From the NCBI GenBank assembly GCA_016223165.1, contig JACRPO010000020.1:100291-164290 (forward strand): 64,000 bases of DNA. Reading direction: 5' to 3'. The translations under genes were made by a program, and so were the position numbers. This DNA is from Burkholderiales bacterium. Its GTDB lineage: Bacteria; Pseudomonadota; Gammaproteobacteria; Burkholderiales; Burkholderiaceae_C. Below, piece after piece: positions 8,434 to 17,098 of this stretch. The notes under the pieces are model-generated. The model was not told the origin of the DNA. It saw only the letters and a list, made by a program, of their open reading frames with translations, and ran no database searches. Numbering within the stretch: the first letter of the stretch is position 1; each line of letters opens with the position of its first letter.

Positions 8434-10546
8434 GCGCGACCCGTCGACGATCGACATGCCCGGTGCCGCCAGGAGTGCGCAGAGGGCGGCCGAACTGCGC
8501 GCGCTGCTGCACCACCACGCGCACCGCTACTACGTGCTCGACGCCCCGGAGATCCCGGACGCCGAGTACGACCGCCTCTTCGGCGAGCTGCAGGCGCTGG
8601 AGGAGGCGCACCCGGCGCTGCGCACCGCCGACTCGCCGACACAGCGCGTGCTCGGCCGCGTGCTCCCGGGGCTGGCGCCCGTGCGGCATGCGGTGCCGAT
8701 GCTCTCCATCCAGACCGAGACCGACACCACCGCTGCGGGTGCCGAGGCCTTCGATGCGCGCGTGCGCCGCGAGCTCGAGCTCGGCGCCGATGCGCCGCCG
8801 GTCGAATACGCCGCCGAGCTGAAGTACGACGGCCTGGCGATCAACCTGCGCTACGAGGCCGGCGCGCTCGTGCTGGCGGCCACGCGCGGCGACGGCGAAA
8901 CGGGCGAGGACGTGACGCAGAACATCCGCACGATCGGCCAGATCCCGCTGCGCTTGCGGGCCGAGCAGCCGCCGCGCGTGCTGGAGGTGAGGGGCGAGGT
9001 CTACATGCGGCGCGATCACTTCGAGCGCCTGAACGAGCGCCAGCGCGAGAAGGGCGAGAAGACCTACATCAACCCGCGCAACACCGCCGCCGGCGCGGTG
9101 CGCCAGCTCGACCCGGCGATGACGGCGTCGCGGCCGTTGTCGTTCTTCGCCTACGGGCTGGGCGAGGTGCAGGGCTGGGAGTTCCTTGCCGCGCCCGCGG
9201 CCACGCACGGCGCCATGCTCGACGCGCTGGCCGCGCTCGGCCTGCCGGTCTCGGGCGACCGCCGCGTCGTGCTGGGTGCGCCCGGGCTCGTCGCCTTCCA
9301 CCGCGACATCGAGGCGCGGCGCGACGCGCTGCCGTTCGACATCGACGGCGTCGTCTACAAGGTCAACTCGCTCGAGCTGCAGCGGCGCATGGGCTTCAAG
9401 ACGCGCGAGCCGCGCTGGGCGGTGGCGCACAAGTACCCGGCGCAGGAGCAGGCGACGAGGCTCAACGGCATCGAGGTGCAGGTGGGCCGCACCGGCAAGC
9501 TGACGCCGGTGGCCAAGCTCGAGCCGGTGTTCGTGGGCGGCACGACGGTGAGCAACGCGACGCTGCACAACATCTTCGAGCTGCGCCGCAAGGGCGTGCG
9601 CATCGGCGACCCGGTGATCGTCCGGCGCGCGGGTGACGTGATTCCGGAGGTGGTCGGGCGCTCTCTCGAACTGGCGCCCCCCGGGGCGCGGCCGGTCTAC
9701 GTGCCCAACTTCCACATGCCGCGGCAGTGCCCGGTCTGCGGCAGCGAGGTGCAGCGCGAGAAGGGCGGCATCGACCACCGCTGCACCGGCGGCCTCTTCT
9801 GCGCCGCGCAGCGCAAGCAGGCGCTGCTGCACTTCGCGGGCCGGCGCGCGATGGACATCGAGGGCCTGGGCGACAAGCTCGTCGATCAGTTGGTCGACGG
9901 CGGCTTCATCCGCACGCTGCCCGAGCTCTACAAGCTGGGCGTGGCCAACCTCGCGAACCTCGAGCGCATGGCCGAGAAGAGCGCCGCCAACCTGGTCGCG
10001 GCGCTGGAGAAGAGCAAGACGACGACGCTGGCGCGGTTTCTCTATGCGCTCGGCATCCGCCATGTCGGCGAGTCGACGGCCAAGGACCTGGCGCGGCACT
10101 TCGGCGGCATCGATCGGATCATGGGCGCCAGCGTCGAGCAGCTGCTCGAGGTGAACGATGTCGGCCCGGTGGTGGCCGAGAGCATCCACACCTTCTTCGC
10201 GCAGCCGCACAACCGCGAGGTGGTGGAGCAGCTGCGCGCCGCCGGCATCCATTGGCCCGAGCATGAGCCCGAGCACGAGGGCGCGGCCGTGGCCACGCCG
10301 GCGGCGCCGCTGCCGCTGGCCGGCAAGACGCTGGTTCTCACGGGTGCGCTGCCCACGCTCTCGCGCGACGAGGCCAAGGAGCTGATCGAGGCGGCCGGCG
10401 GCAAGGTGGCCGGCTCGGTGTCGAAGAAGACGCACTACGTGGTCGCCGGCGAGGAAGCGGGCAGCAAGCTCGACAAGGCGCGCGAGCTCGGCGTGCCGGT
10501 GCTCGACGAAGAGGGCCTGCGCCGCCTGATCGCCGCGGCAGAGTGA
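8423..10546 (+). CDS. ligA: NAD-dependent DNA ligase LigA
   Basis: A 707-aa NAD+-dependent DNA ligase, essential for joining Okazaki fragments and repair nicks. The adenylation motif is AELKYDGLAI with the nucleophile Lys at about residue 134. The OB-fold, the zinc finger CPVCG...HRCTGGLFC (about residues 435-462), HhH repeats and a C-terminal BRCT domain (last 80 residues, KTLVLTGALPTLSRDEAK) follow in the usual order. A GTG at 8423 preceded by GAGGA at 10-nt spacing is preferred; an ATG at 8456 lacks a ribosome binding site. Confidence 0.96.
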   Translation: MQTERDPSTIDMPGAARSAQRAAELRALLHHHAHRYYVLDAPEIPDAEYDRLFGELQALEEAHPALRTADSPTQRVLGRVLPGLAPVRHAVPMLSIQTETDTTAAGAEAFDARVRRELELGADAPPVEYAAELKYDGLAINLRYEAGALVLAATRGDGETGEDVTQNIRTIGQIPLRLRAEQPPRVLEVRGEVYMRRDHFERLNERQREKGEKTYINPRNTAAGAVRQLDPAMTASRPLSFFAYGLGEVQGWEFLAAPAATHGAMLDALAALGLPVSGDRRVVLGAPGLVAFHRDIEARRDALPFDIDGVVYKVNSLELQRRMGFKTREPRWAVAHKYPAQEQATRLNGIEVQVGRTGKLTPVAKLEPVFVGGTTVSNATLHNIFELRRKGVRIGDPVIVRRAGDVIPEVVGRSLELAPPGARPVYVPNFHMPRQCPVCGSEVQREKGGIDHRCTGGLFCAAQRKQALLHFAGRRAMDIEGLGDKLVDQLVDGGFIRTLPELYKLGVANLANLERMAEKSAANLVAALEKSKTTTLARFLYALGIRHVGESTAKDLARHFGGIDRIMGASVEQLLEVNDVGPVVAESIHTFFAQPHNREVVEQLRAAGIHWPEHEPEHEGAAVATPAAPLPLAGKTLVLTGALPTLSRDEAKELIEAAGGKVAGSVSKKTHYVVAGEEAGSKLDKARELGVPVLDEEGLRRLIAAAE

Positions 10547-10631
10547 CAATGCACCGCCGCGGCCGGCGCCCCGTGGTCCCGTGAGAAGGGGTGCCCGGCC
10601 AGGGAGCGGCGGAGCGTTGGGAGGAAAAAAG

Positions 10632-11168
10632 ATGGCCGTGCGCGAGATCCTGAAGATGGGCGACCCGCGCCTGCTGCGCGTGGCGCAGCCGGTGCGCCAG
10701 TTCGACACCCCCGAGCTGCACGCCCTGGTCGCCGACATGTTCGACACCATGGCGGCGGCGAGCGGCGCCGGCCTGGCGGCGCCGCAGGTCGGCGTCGACC
10801 TGCAGCTCGTGATCTTCGGCTTCGAGAAGAACGAGCGCTACCCGCAGGCGCCGGCCGTGCCGCCGACGGTGCTCGTCAATCCGCTCGTCACCCCGCTCGC
10901 CGACGAGATGGTCGAGGGCTGGGAGGGCTGCCTCTCGGTGCCCGGCTTGCGCGGCGTGGTGCCGCGCTACGCGCGCGTGCGCTACCGCGGCTGGGACGCG
11001 AAGGGCGGACTGATCGAACGCGAGGTCGACGGCTTCCACGCGCGCGTCGTGCAGCACGAGTGCGACCATCTCGTCGGCCGGCTGTACCCGACGCGCATGA
11101 CCGACCTGACGAAGCTCGGCTTCACGAGCGTGCTGTTTCCGGACCTGCAGGACACGCCCGACGAGTGA
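10632..11168 (+). CDS. def: peptide deformylase
   Basis: A 178-aa peptide deformylase, removing the formyl group from nascent N-terminal methionine. All three family motifs are present: GAGLAAPQVG (residues 44-53), EGCLSVP (about 98-104, metal-ligand Cys) and QHECDH (about 140-145, two His ligands and catalytic Glu). The ATG at 10632 follows a strong purine tract (gggaggaaaaaag); the open frame extends upstream without conservation. The usual fmt partner is not adjacent; ligA precedes it by 85 bp. Confidence 0.96.
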   Translation: MAVREILKMGDPRLLRVAQPVRQFDTPELHALVADMFDTMAAASGAGLAAPQVGVDLQLVIFGFEKNERYPQAPAVPPTVLVNPLVTPLADEMVEGWEGCLSVPGLRGVVPRYARVRYRGWDAKGGLIEREVDGFHARVVQHECDHLVGRLYPTRMTDLTKLGFTSVLFPDLQDTPDE

Positions 11169-11212
11169 GCCGGCAGTGAGGCGGCGGTGAGGCGGCGGTG
11201 AGCCTGCCGGGC
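11164..11212 (+). repeat. short GTGAGGCGGC-like tandem repeat between convergent genes
   Basis: About four imperfect copies of a 10-bp unit (agtgaggcgg / ggtgaggcgg) follow the def stop. Complementary CCGGCAG and CTGCCGG bracket the repeat, so the stretch could fold into a stem and serve as a terminator between def and the convergent enoyl-CoA hydratase, although no T-run follows. Confidence 0.55.
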
Positions 11213-11261
11213 GGCGCGACCTGTGCGCCGCGCGACCCAGCCGCGCCCGGCCTCGCGCCTC

Positions 11262-12221
11262 TCAGCGCGGCGGCGAGGACTTCAACTGCTGCTCGAGCTC
11301 GGCGATCAGGCGTCGCGCCTCGTCGCCCTCGGGGATGGCGCGGCCGCTGTCGCGCCACTCGACGGCGCTCTTGAAGCCGTGCGCCTGCGCCTGGCGGCGG
11401 AACCACAGGCCCTCGGGGTTGTGGCGCGTGATGCCGTCGAAGAGGGTGGCGAACATCTGCGTCTGCTCCAGCCCCATCGTCAGCATGGCCTGGTTGACCA
11501 CCATCTTGTGCATCGCCAGGTGCGAGCGCGGCACGCCGGCGATGCGGCGCGCGAGCGCCAGCGTCGCCTCCTCGAGCTGCGCGGCGGGCGCGGCCAGGGT
11601 CGCGAGGCCCCAATCGGCGGCCGTGCGGCCGTCGATCATGTCGCCCGTGAACATCAGCTGCTTGGCGCGCATGGGCCCGAGGCGGTAGGTCCACATCGCC
11701 GTCGTCGGGCAGCCCCAGACGCGCACCGGCGGGTAGCCGATCTTCGCGTCTTCGGCCATCACCAGCAGGTCGCAGCACATCGCGATGTCGCTGCCGCCGG
11801 CGAGCGCGACGCCGTGCACCATCGCAATCGTCGGCTTGCGGCAACGCCACAGCGACATGAAGTCCTCGGTGTAGCGCTTCATCTCGGCGTAGTCCTCGGT
11901 CGGCTCCCAGGGCTGCTTGTCCTGCTGGCAGGGATGCTCGGCGCGGCCGGCGCCGAAGTCCTGCAGGTCGTAGCCGGCGCAGAAGGCGCGGCCGGCACCG
12001 CCGAGCACGACGACGTGCACCTCGTCGTCGGCCTCGGCCTGCTGCACCGCGCGGCGGATCTCCGCGGGCACCTGCTGGTTGATGGCGTTGAGCCGCTCGG
12101 GCCGCTGGAGCGTGAGGCGGGCGATGCGCGGTTCGCCGGGCTGCCGTTGCAGGCTCAGGGTGGAGAAGTGCGCGGGCGAGGTCATTGGCGGGTTCATGGG
12201 CGCGATCATGGGCGCGATCAT
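11262..12221 (-). CDS. enoyl-CoA hydratase/isomerase family protein
   Basis: A 319-aa crotonase-fold protein. The N-terminal strand block is RIARLTLQRPERLNAINQQVP, the oxyanion-hole region AGRAFCAGYDLQDF near residues 84-97, and the second oxyanion residue region HGVALAGGSDIAMCCDLLVM. One of the two catalytic Glu positions of classical hydratases is not evident, so isomerase or hydratase activity is uncertain. The ATG at 12221 follows AAGGAGA at 7-nt spacing; earlier in-frame Met at 12356 has no such site. The start encodes MIAPMIAPM from an exact 12-bp duplication. Confidence 0.88.
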   Translation of the reverse strand: MIAPMIAPMNPPMTSPAHFSTLSLQRQPGEPRIARLTLQRPERLNAINQQVPAEIRRAVQQAEADDEVHVVVLGGAGRAFCAGYDLQDFGAGRAEHPCQQDKQPWEPTEDYAEMKRYTEDFMSLWRCRKPTIAMVHGVALAGGSDIAMCCDLLVMAEDAKIGYPPVRVWGCPTTAMWTYRLGPMRAKQLMFTGDMIDGRTAADWGLATLAAPAAQLEEATLALARRIAGVPRSHLAMHKMVVNQAMLTMGLEQTQMFATLFDGITRHNPEGLWFRRQAQAHGFKSAVEWRDSGRAIPEGDEARRLIAELEQQLKSSPPR

Positions 12222-12394
12222 CGGTGTTCTCCTTCGAGGTTCGGCATCCCGGTCCTTTCGCGGCGCGAGCATCGACCCGGCGTGGCCATGGGCATCCGCG
12301 TGGAAACACTGCTTTACACGCGCTGCCTCGCATTCCCCCCTCTTGAGGAGCGGCATCGGTCATCGTCGCATCATCGGCAGACGTTGCACCGGAC

Positions 12395-14449
12395 ATGATG
12401 GAAACACGCTCCTCGACCATTGCGCGCGCCGCCGCAGCGCGGCCCGAGTCCCGCGCGCGCGGGTTCGCAATGCTGATGCTCGGGCTCGCCGCCGGCACCG
12501 TGCTGTGGGCCTTGGGCTCGGCGGCGCGCGCCACGGAGAGCGATGTGGAGCCCGACCCCCCGGGGCGCGTCGGCCGCATCGTCGAGATGCACGGCAACGT
12601 CTCGCGCTACGACCACGACGAAGACCGCTGGAGCGATGCCGAGCGCAACCGCCCGTTGACGACCGGCGACCGCCTCTCCACCGCCGGCGGCGCGCGCGTC
12701 GAGTTGCGCATCGGCTCGACGGCGCTGCGCCTGGGCGGCGGCACCGAGCTCGAGATCGTGCGCCTGGACGACCAGCGGCTCGCCTTCGAACTGCACAGCG
12801 GCTCGCTCGCGCTGCGCGTGCGCACGCGCGAGCAGGCCGCCGAGATCGAGGTGACGACGCGCGAGGCGCGCCTGCTGCCGATGCGGGCCGGCCACTACCG
12901 CATCGACCGCGACAACGGCGCCACGTGGGCCGGCAGCTGGCGCGGCGACCTGCGCGTCGACGACGCGCGGCGGCTCACGGCCGGCACCGGCCAGCGCCTG
13001 GAGCTCTCGCGCGATGCGCGCACGAACGAGCTGCGGCATGTCTGGCGCGGCCTGCCCGCCGACGACTTCGCTTCCTGGGCCGTTGGCGACGACCAGCGCG
13101 ACGAGCGCACGGCGCGTTCGGACCACGTCTCGCCGGAGATGACCGGCGCCGAGGACCTCGACCGCTGGGGCGCCTGGGACCGCCACCCCGAGTACGGCAG
13201 CATCTGGTATCCGCACGAGGTGCGCAGCGACTGGGCGCCTTACCGCTACGGCCGCTGGGTCTGGGTGCGGCCCTGGGGCTGGACCTGGGTCGACGAGGCG
13301 CCCTGGGGCTTTGCGCCGTTCCACTACGGCCGCTGGGTCTACTGGCGCAGCCGCTGGTGCTGGGCGCCGGGCGGCTACGTTCATCGGCCCGTGTACGCGC
13401 CGGCGCTCGTGGCCTGGGTGGGCGGCCCGAGCTTCAGCGTCTCGGTCAACATCGGCGGTCCGGCCATCGGCTGGGTGCCGCTGGCGCCGCGCGAGCGCTA
13501 CGTGCCTTACTACCGCGCGACACCGGTCTACATCGACCGCGTCAACACCCACCCGCGCTTCGGGCCGCCGGGCCAGCCGGGGCATCGGCCGACGGTGCCC
13601 ACCGGCCCCATCGCCTACAGCAACCAGGGCGTGCCCGGCGCGGTGACGGTGGTGCCGCGCGACGTGTTGACGCGGCGCGAGCCGGTGGCGCGGGCGGCGA
13701 TCAACGTGCCCGAGGTGCAGCGCGCGCCCTTGGTGGCGGCACCACCGCCGGTGGTGGCCACGCCGCCGCGCGCCGTCTCGCGCGACCCGCGTGCCGACGA
13801 CGGCCGCCCGGGGCGTGGCGGCCCTGAAGGCCGCATCGTGCCGCCGGCACCCGGCATGCGCGTCGAGACGCCACGCCGCGAGTCGGCGCCGCCGGTGGTC
13901 ACGGCCCCGCCGGCGGCGACAGCGCCGCCAGCGGCGACGCCGCCCCGAGCAGTCACCGTGCCGCCGGTGGTGACGGCGCCGCGACAGGACAGCGGCGCGC
14001 CGCGCGACCGGCGCGATGGTCGAGATGGCTCCGACGGCCGCGATCGCCGCGATCGCCGCGAGCCGAGCGCCCCCCGCGATGGGCGCGATCCGCGCGAGGG
14101 GCGCGGCAGCGATGCGGCGCGGCAAGTGCCGCCGGCAGCGGCAGTCCGCCCCGTGCAGCCGCCGCAGCCTGCGCAGCCAGCCGCGCAGACGCCGGCGGCG
14201 CCGCCCGTGCCTCGCGTTCAGCCTGTACAGCCGGCACCGACGCCGCCGGTGCAGCGAGCACCCGCACCACAGCCGGCGCCGAGCGCGGCACCATCTACCC
14301 GCCCGGTGCCGCCGCCGGTCGCCGCACCGCCGGCGCAGCGCGGCCCGCAGCCGCAGCCGCAGCCGCAAGCTCAGCGCGGCGAAGACGACCGCAAGCGCAC
14401 GACCCCGGCACCACGCCACGGTGACCGCGAGCGCGAAGCTTCGCGCTGA
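12395..14449 (+). CDS. secreted FecR-domain protein with Trp/Tyr-rich repeats and proline-rich tail
   Basis: A 684-aa exported protein. Residues 25-50 form a signal peptide (MLMLGLAAGTVLWALGSAARA). Residues about 60-190 contain a FecR-like domain (GRIVEMHGNVSRYD, GDRLSTAGGARVELRIGSTALRLGGGTELEI). A DUF6600-type region around residues 255-330 has repeated YGRWVWVRPWGWTWVDEAPWGFAPFHYGRWV. The last 300 residues are low-complexity Pro/Ala/Arg. Similar proteins are common, and uncharacterised, in Burkholderiales. It is divergent from the enoyl-CoA hydratase. No TonB or sigma-factor partner is nearby, so iron signalling is not supported. Confidence 0.8.
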   Translation: MMETRSSTIARAAAARPESRARGFAMLMLGLAAGTVLWALGSAARATESDVEPDPPGRVGRIVEMHGNVSRYDHDEDRWSDAERNRPLTTGDRLSTAGGARVELRIGSTALRLGGGTELEIVRLDDQRLAFELHSGSLALRVRTREQAAEIEVTTREARLLPMRAGHYRIDRDNGATWAGSWRGDLRVDDARRLTAGTGQRLELSRDARTNELRHVWRGLPADDFASWAVGDDQRDERTARSDHVSPEMTGAEDLDRWGAWDRHPEYGSIWYPHEVRSDWAPYRYGRWVWVRPWGWTWVDEAPWGFAPFHYGRWVYWRSRWCWAPGGYVHRPVYAPALVAWVGGPSFSVSVNIGGPAIGWVPLAPRERYVPYYRATPVYIDRVNTHPRFGPPGQPGHRPTVPTGPIAYSNQGVPGAVTVVPRDVLTRREPVARAAINVPEVQRAPLVAAPPPVVATPPRAVSRDPRADDGRPGRGGPEGRIVPPAPGMRVETPRRESAPPVVTAPPAATAPPAATPPRAVTVPPVVTAPRQDSGAPRDRRDGRDGSDGRDRRDRREPSAPRDGRDPREGRGSDAARQVPPAAAVRPVQPPQPAQPAAQTPAAPPVPRVQPVQPAPTPPVQRAPAPQPAPSAAPSTRPVPPPVAAPPAQRGPQPQPQPQAQRGEDDRKRTTPAPRHGDREREASR

Positions 14450-14509
14450 ATCCGCACTGCGCGCCCTGCGGCCCGGGCCTGCAACCCGGGTTGCCAGGGA
14501 AACACTGCG

Positions 14510-15268
14510 CTAGCGCAGCAGCGGTTTCAGCGCCGGCCAGATGTTGTCGAGGATGCGCGGGTGCGCCTCGGCCTTGGGGTGGATGCGGTCGGGCTGGAAC
14601 AGCGTCTCCGCCTCGGGCCCGTCGGCCACGCCGGCGAGCATGAAAGGCACGAGCGCCGCACCTTCGGCGCGCGCCACCTTCGGGAACAGCGCCATGAAGC
14701 TCTCGCCGTAGCTGCGGCCGTAGTTCGGCGGCACGGCCATGCCGGCCACCAGCACGCGCGCGCCGGCCGCCTTGCTCCGGCGCGCCATCTCCAGCAGGTT
14801 GGCCTCGGTCATGGCGAGCGGCAGGCCGCGCAGCGCATCGTTGCCGCCGAGCTCGAGCACCACCACCTGCGGCCTGTGCTCGCGCAGCAGCGCCGGCAGG
14901 CGAGAGCGCCCACCCGAGGTGGTGTCGCCGCTGATGCTGGCGTTCACGACCTTGAAATCGACACGCTCCTGCGCGAGGCGCTTCTGCAGCAGGGCCACCC
15001 AGCCCTGGCCGCGCGCGAGGCCGTACTCGGCCGAGAGGCTGTCACCCACGACGAGCAGCGTCTTGCCGGCCGCCGTGCGCGGCACCGCCGCGGAAGCCGG
15101 CGGCGTTGCCCCCTGGGCGCGGGCGGGCGTGCCAGCCGCGAGCCAGAGCGCCGGCGCAAGCAGGCTACAGTGCAGCGCCGCTGCCGCCGCCGCCGTGTGC
15201 AGCCAGCGCCGCCTTGCGGCAGAAGAACAAACGATGCCAGCCCTCTCCGAAGTCCGCGAACCCATCAT
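14510..15268 (-). CDS. tesA: arylesterase / TesA-like GDSL acyl hydrolase
   Basis: A 252-aa SGNH hydrolase. Block I is VVGDSLSAEYGL with the Ser nucleophile, block III GGNDALRG, and block V DRIHPKAEAH with catalytic Asp and His. A signal peptide (RRRWLHTAAAA...LWLAAGTPARA) predicts a periplasmic enzyme like E. coli TesA (thioesterase I/arylesterase). No ATG or GTG is found between the signal peptide and the ABC gene start, so the ATG at 15268 (or 15265) is used, overlapping the divergent ABC gene by about 35 bp. The tesA-ybbA divergent pair is a known proteobacterial arrangement. Confidence 0.88.
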   Translation of the reverse strand: MMGSRTSERAGIVCSSAARRRWLHTAAAAAALHCSLLAPALWLAAGTPARAQGATPPASAAVPRTAAGKTLLVVGDSLSAEYGLARGQGWVALLQKRLAQERVDFKVVNASISGDTTSGGRSRLPALLREHRPQVVVLELGGNDALRGLPLAMTEANLLEMARRSKAAGARVLVAGMAVPPNYGRSYGESFMALFPKVARAEGAALVPFMLAGVADGPEAETLFQPDRIHPKAEAHPRILDNIWPALKPLLR

Positions 15269-15983
15269 CGCCGTGCGTGCGGTCACCAAGCAGGTGGCCG
15301 ACGCCACCGGGACGCTGACCATTCTCCACGAGATCGACTTCGAGCTCGCGCCGCGCGAGAGCGTGGCCATCGTCGGCGCCTCGGGCTCGGGCAAGAGCAC
15401 GCTGCTGTCGATCATCGCCGGGCTCGACGTGCCCAGCCGCGGCACCGTCTTCCTCGCCGGGCAGGACCTCTTCCGGCTCGACGAGGATGCGCGCGCCGAG
15501 CTGCGTGCGCGCAATGTCGGCTTCGTCTTCCAGAGCTTCCAGCTGCTGGGCAACCTGACGGCGATCGAGAACGTGATGCTGCCGCTGGAGCTGATGGGCC
15601 GGCGCGACGCGCGCGCCGCCGCCGCCGAGATGCTCGGCCGCGTCGGCCTCGCCGAGCGGCTCGCGCACTACCCGAAGGTGCTCTCGGGCGGCGAGCAGCA
15701 GCGCGTGGCGCTGGCGCGCGCCTTCGTCGTGCATCCGCAGGTGCTGCTGGCCGACGAGCCGACCGGCAGCCTCGACTACGCCACCGGCGAGCGCGTGATG
15801 GAGCTGATGTTCGAGATGAACCGCGAGCTCGGCACGACCCTCGTGCTCGTCACGCACGACCGCGGCATCGCCACGCGTTGCGACCGGCAGCTGCGTATCG
15901 AGGCCGGGCGCATCGCCGGAGATACGGCGCGCGCGAAGGACGCCGGTGCGGCTTCTGCCGCGGCCGTCACGCCGGGCGCCTGA
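15234..15983 (+). CDS. ybbA: ABC transporter ATP-binding protein, YbbA/LolD-like
   Basis: A 249-aa ATPase of the MacB/LolD/FtsE group. Walker A GASGSGKST is at residues 48-56, the signature LSGGEQQRVALARA at about 150-163, and Walker B VLLADEPTGSLD at about 170-181, with an H-loop VTHD. In E. coli the divergent tesA neighbour is ybbA followed by the large permease ybbP. Here no permease follows: the next gene is a convergent hydrolase, so this ATPase is an orphan locally. The function is unproven. Confidence 0.88.
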   Translation: MPALSEVREPIIAVRAVTKQVADATGTLTILHEIDFELAPRESVAIVGASGSGKSTLLSIIAGLDVPSRGTVFLAGQDLFRLDEDARAELRARNVGFVFQSFQLLGNLTAIENVMLPLELMGRRDARAAAAEMLGRVGLAERLAHYPKVLSGGEQQRVALARAFVVHPQVLLADEPTGSLDYATGERVMELMFEMNRELGTTLVLVTHDRGIATRCDRQLRIEAGRIAGDTARAKDAGAASAAAVTPGA

Positions 15984-16020
15984 ACGGCATGGGCCGCACT
16001 GGCCCTGCACTGCCCCAGCA

Positions 16021-16983
16021 CTAGCCGAGCCCGAGGAACGCCCGCACGGGCTTCACCGTGCGCGCCGGGTCTTCCTCGTGCGGCACGTGGCCGAGGTCGT
16101 CGAAGATGACGAGCCTGCTGCCCGGGATGACGCGGCCGAAATGCTCGCCCACCGTGAGCGGGATCAGGCGGTCGCGCCGTCCCCAGAGGATGAGCGTGGG
16201 CGTGCGGATGGTCGCGATGCGTTCGGCGCCCTCGCCGGGGCGCCACTCGCGCAGCCGCTCCATCAGCGCGCGCCGGTTGCCCTCGCGCAGCGTGAGCTCG
16301 AAGTAGCGGTCCACGAGTTCGGTCGTGATGCGCGAAGGATCGCCGTACGAAGTGGCCAGCCCCTCGGCGACGATGGCGCGCGGCAGCACCCACTCGAGGG
16401 CCTGGTTGAGCACCGGCACGCGCGCCAGCCGCCAGCCGAGCGGGTAGCTTTCAGGCACGAACGGCGGCCCGCCGGCGTCGACGAGCACGAGCTGGTGCAC
16501 GCGTTCGGGCGCCAGCACGGCGACGCGCCAGGCGACATCGCCGCCGAGCGAGTTGCCGCCGATGACGAAGCGGCGGATCTTCAGGTGGTCGGCGAGGTCG
16601 AGCACGAAGCGCGCATAGGCGTCGCCGCCGTAGCCCCCTGCGGCGTAGCGCCCGGTGAAGGGGCCGGTGAGGCCGAAGGCGGGCAGGTCGAAGGTGATGA
16701 CGCGGCGCTGCGACTTCAGCGCCTTCACCCAACCCTCCCAGGTGTGCAGGCTGGCCGAAGTGCCGTGCACGAGCACGATGGGCAGCGCATCGGCGCGCGG
16801 GCCCTCGTCGCGCAGGTGCACGATCTGGCCCTGCACGTCGACGAAGTCCGAGGGCGGCACGGCCCAGCGCGCGACGAGCGAATTGACGGGCCGGTCGGGG
16901 GCGCGCGACATCGCCAGCGCGATGGCGGTGAGCACCATCAGCACGCCGAACCCGCGCAGCAACCACGACAGCATGCGCGGCAT
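16021..16983 (-). CDS. alpha/beta fold hydrolase
   Basis: A 320-aa alpha/beta hydrolase with an N-terminal membrane anchor or signal (LSWLLRGFGVLMVLTAIALA). The oxyanion segment is LVHGTSASLHTW, the nucleophile elbow GGNSLGG (about residues 139-145), the acid in WGRRDRLIPL and the His in DDLGHVPHEEDP. The family includes esterases, epoxide hydrolases and C-C hydrolases; the substrate is not inferable. ATG at 16983 or 16974 are both possible. It converges with the ABC ATPase gene, 37 bp away. Confidence 0.86.
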   Translation of the reverse strand: MPRMLSWLLRGFGVLMVLTAIALAMSRAPDRPVNSLVARWAVPPSDFVDVQGQIVHLRDEGPRADALPIVLVHGTSASLHTWEGWVKALKSQRRVITFDLPAFGLTGPFTGRYAAGGYGGDAYARFVLDLADHLKIRRFVIGGNSLGGDVAWRVAVLAPERVHQLVLVDAGGPPFVPESYPLGWRLARVPVLNQALEWVLPRAIVAEGLATSYGDPSRITTELVDRYFELTLREGNRRALMERLREWRPGEGAERIATIRTPTLILWGRRDRLIPLTVGEHFGRVIPGSRLVIFDDLGHVPHEEDPARTVKPVRAFLGLG

Positions 16984-16984
16984 T

Positions 16985-17095
16985 CTAGGCAGGCCCGCAC
17001 GGGCCCTGCCACAGGCCCCGCCACGGGCACGCCGCAGGGGTCGAGACAGGGCTCGCGGCAGGGCTCGCCGCAGAGGTGGCCGCAGGCCGCTGCCT
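16985..17095. repeat. degenerate GC-rich tandem repeat upstream of dnaE1
   Basis: The gap between the divergent hydrolase and dnaE1 contains imperfect copies of units such as gggctcgcggca and ggccctgccaca, about 11-12 bp each. No clean promoter can be picked out inside it, although dnaE1 expression must start here or just upstream. Confidence 0.5.
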
Positions 17096-17098
17096 ACA

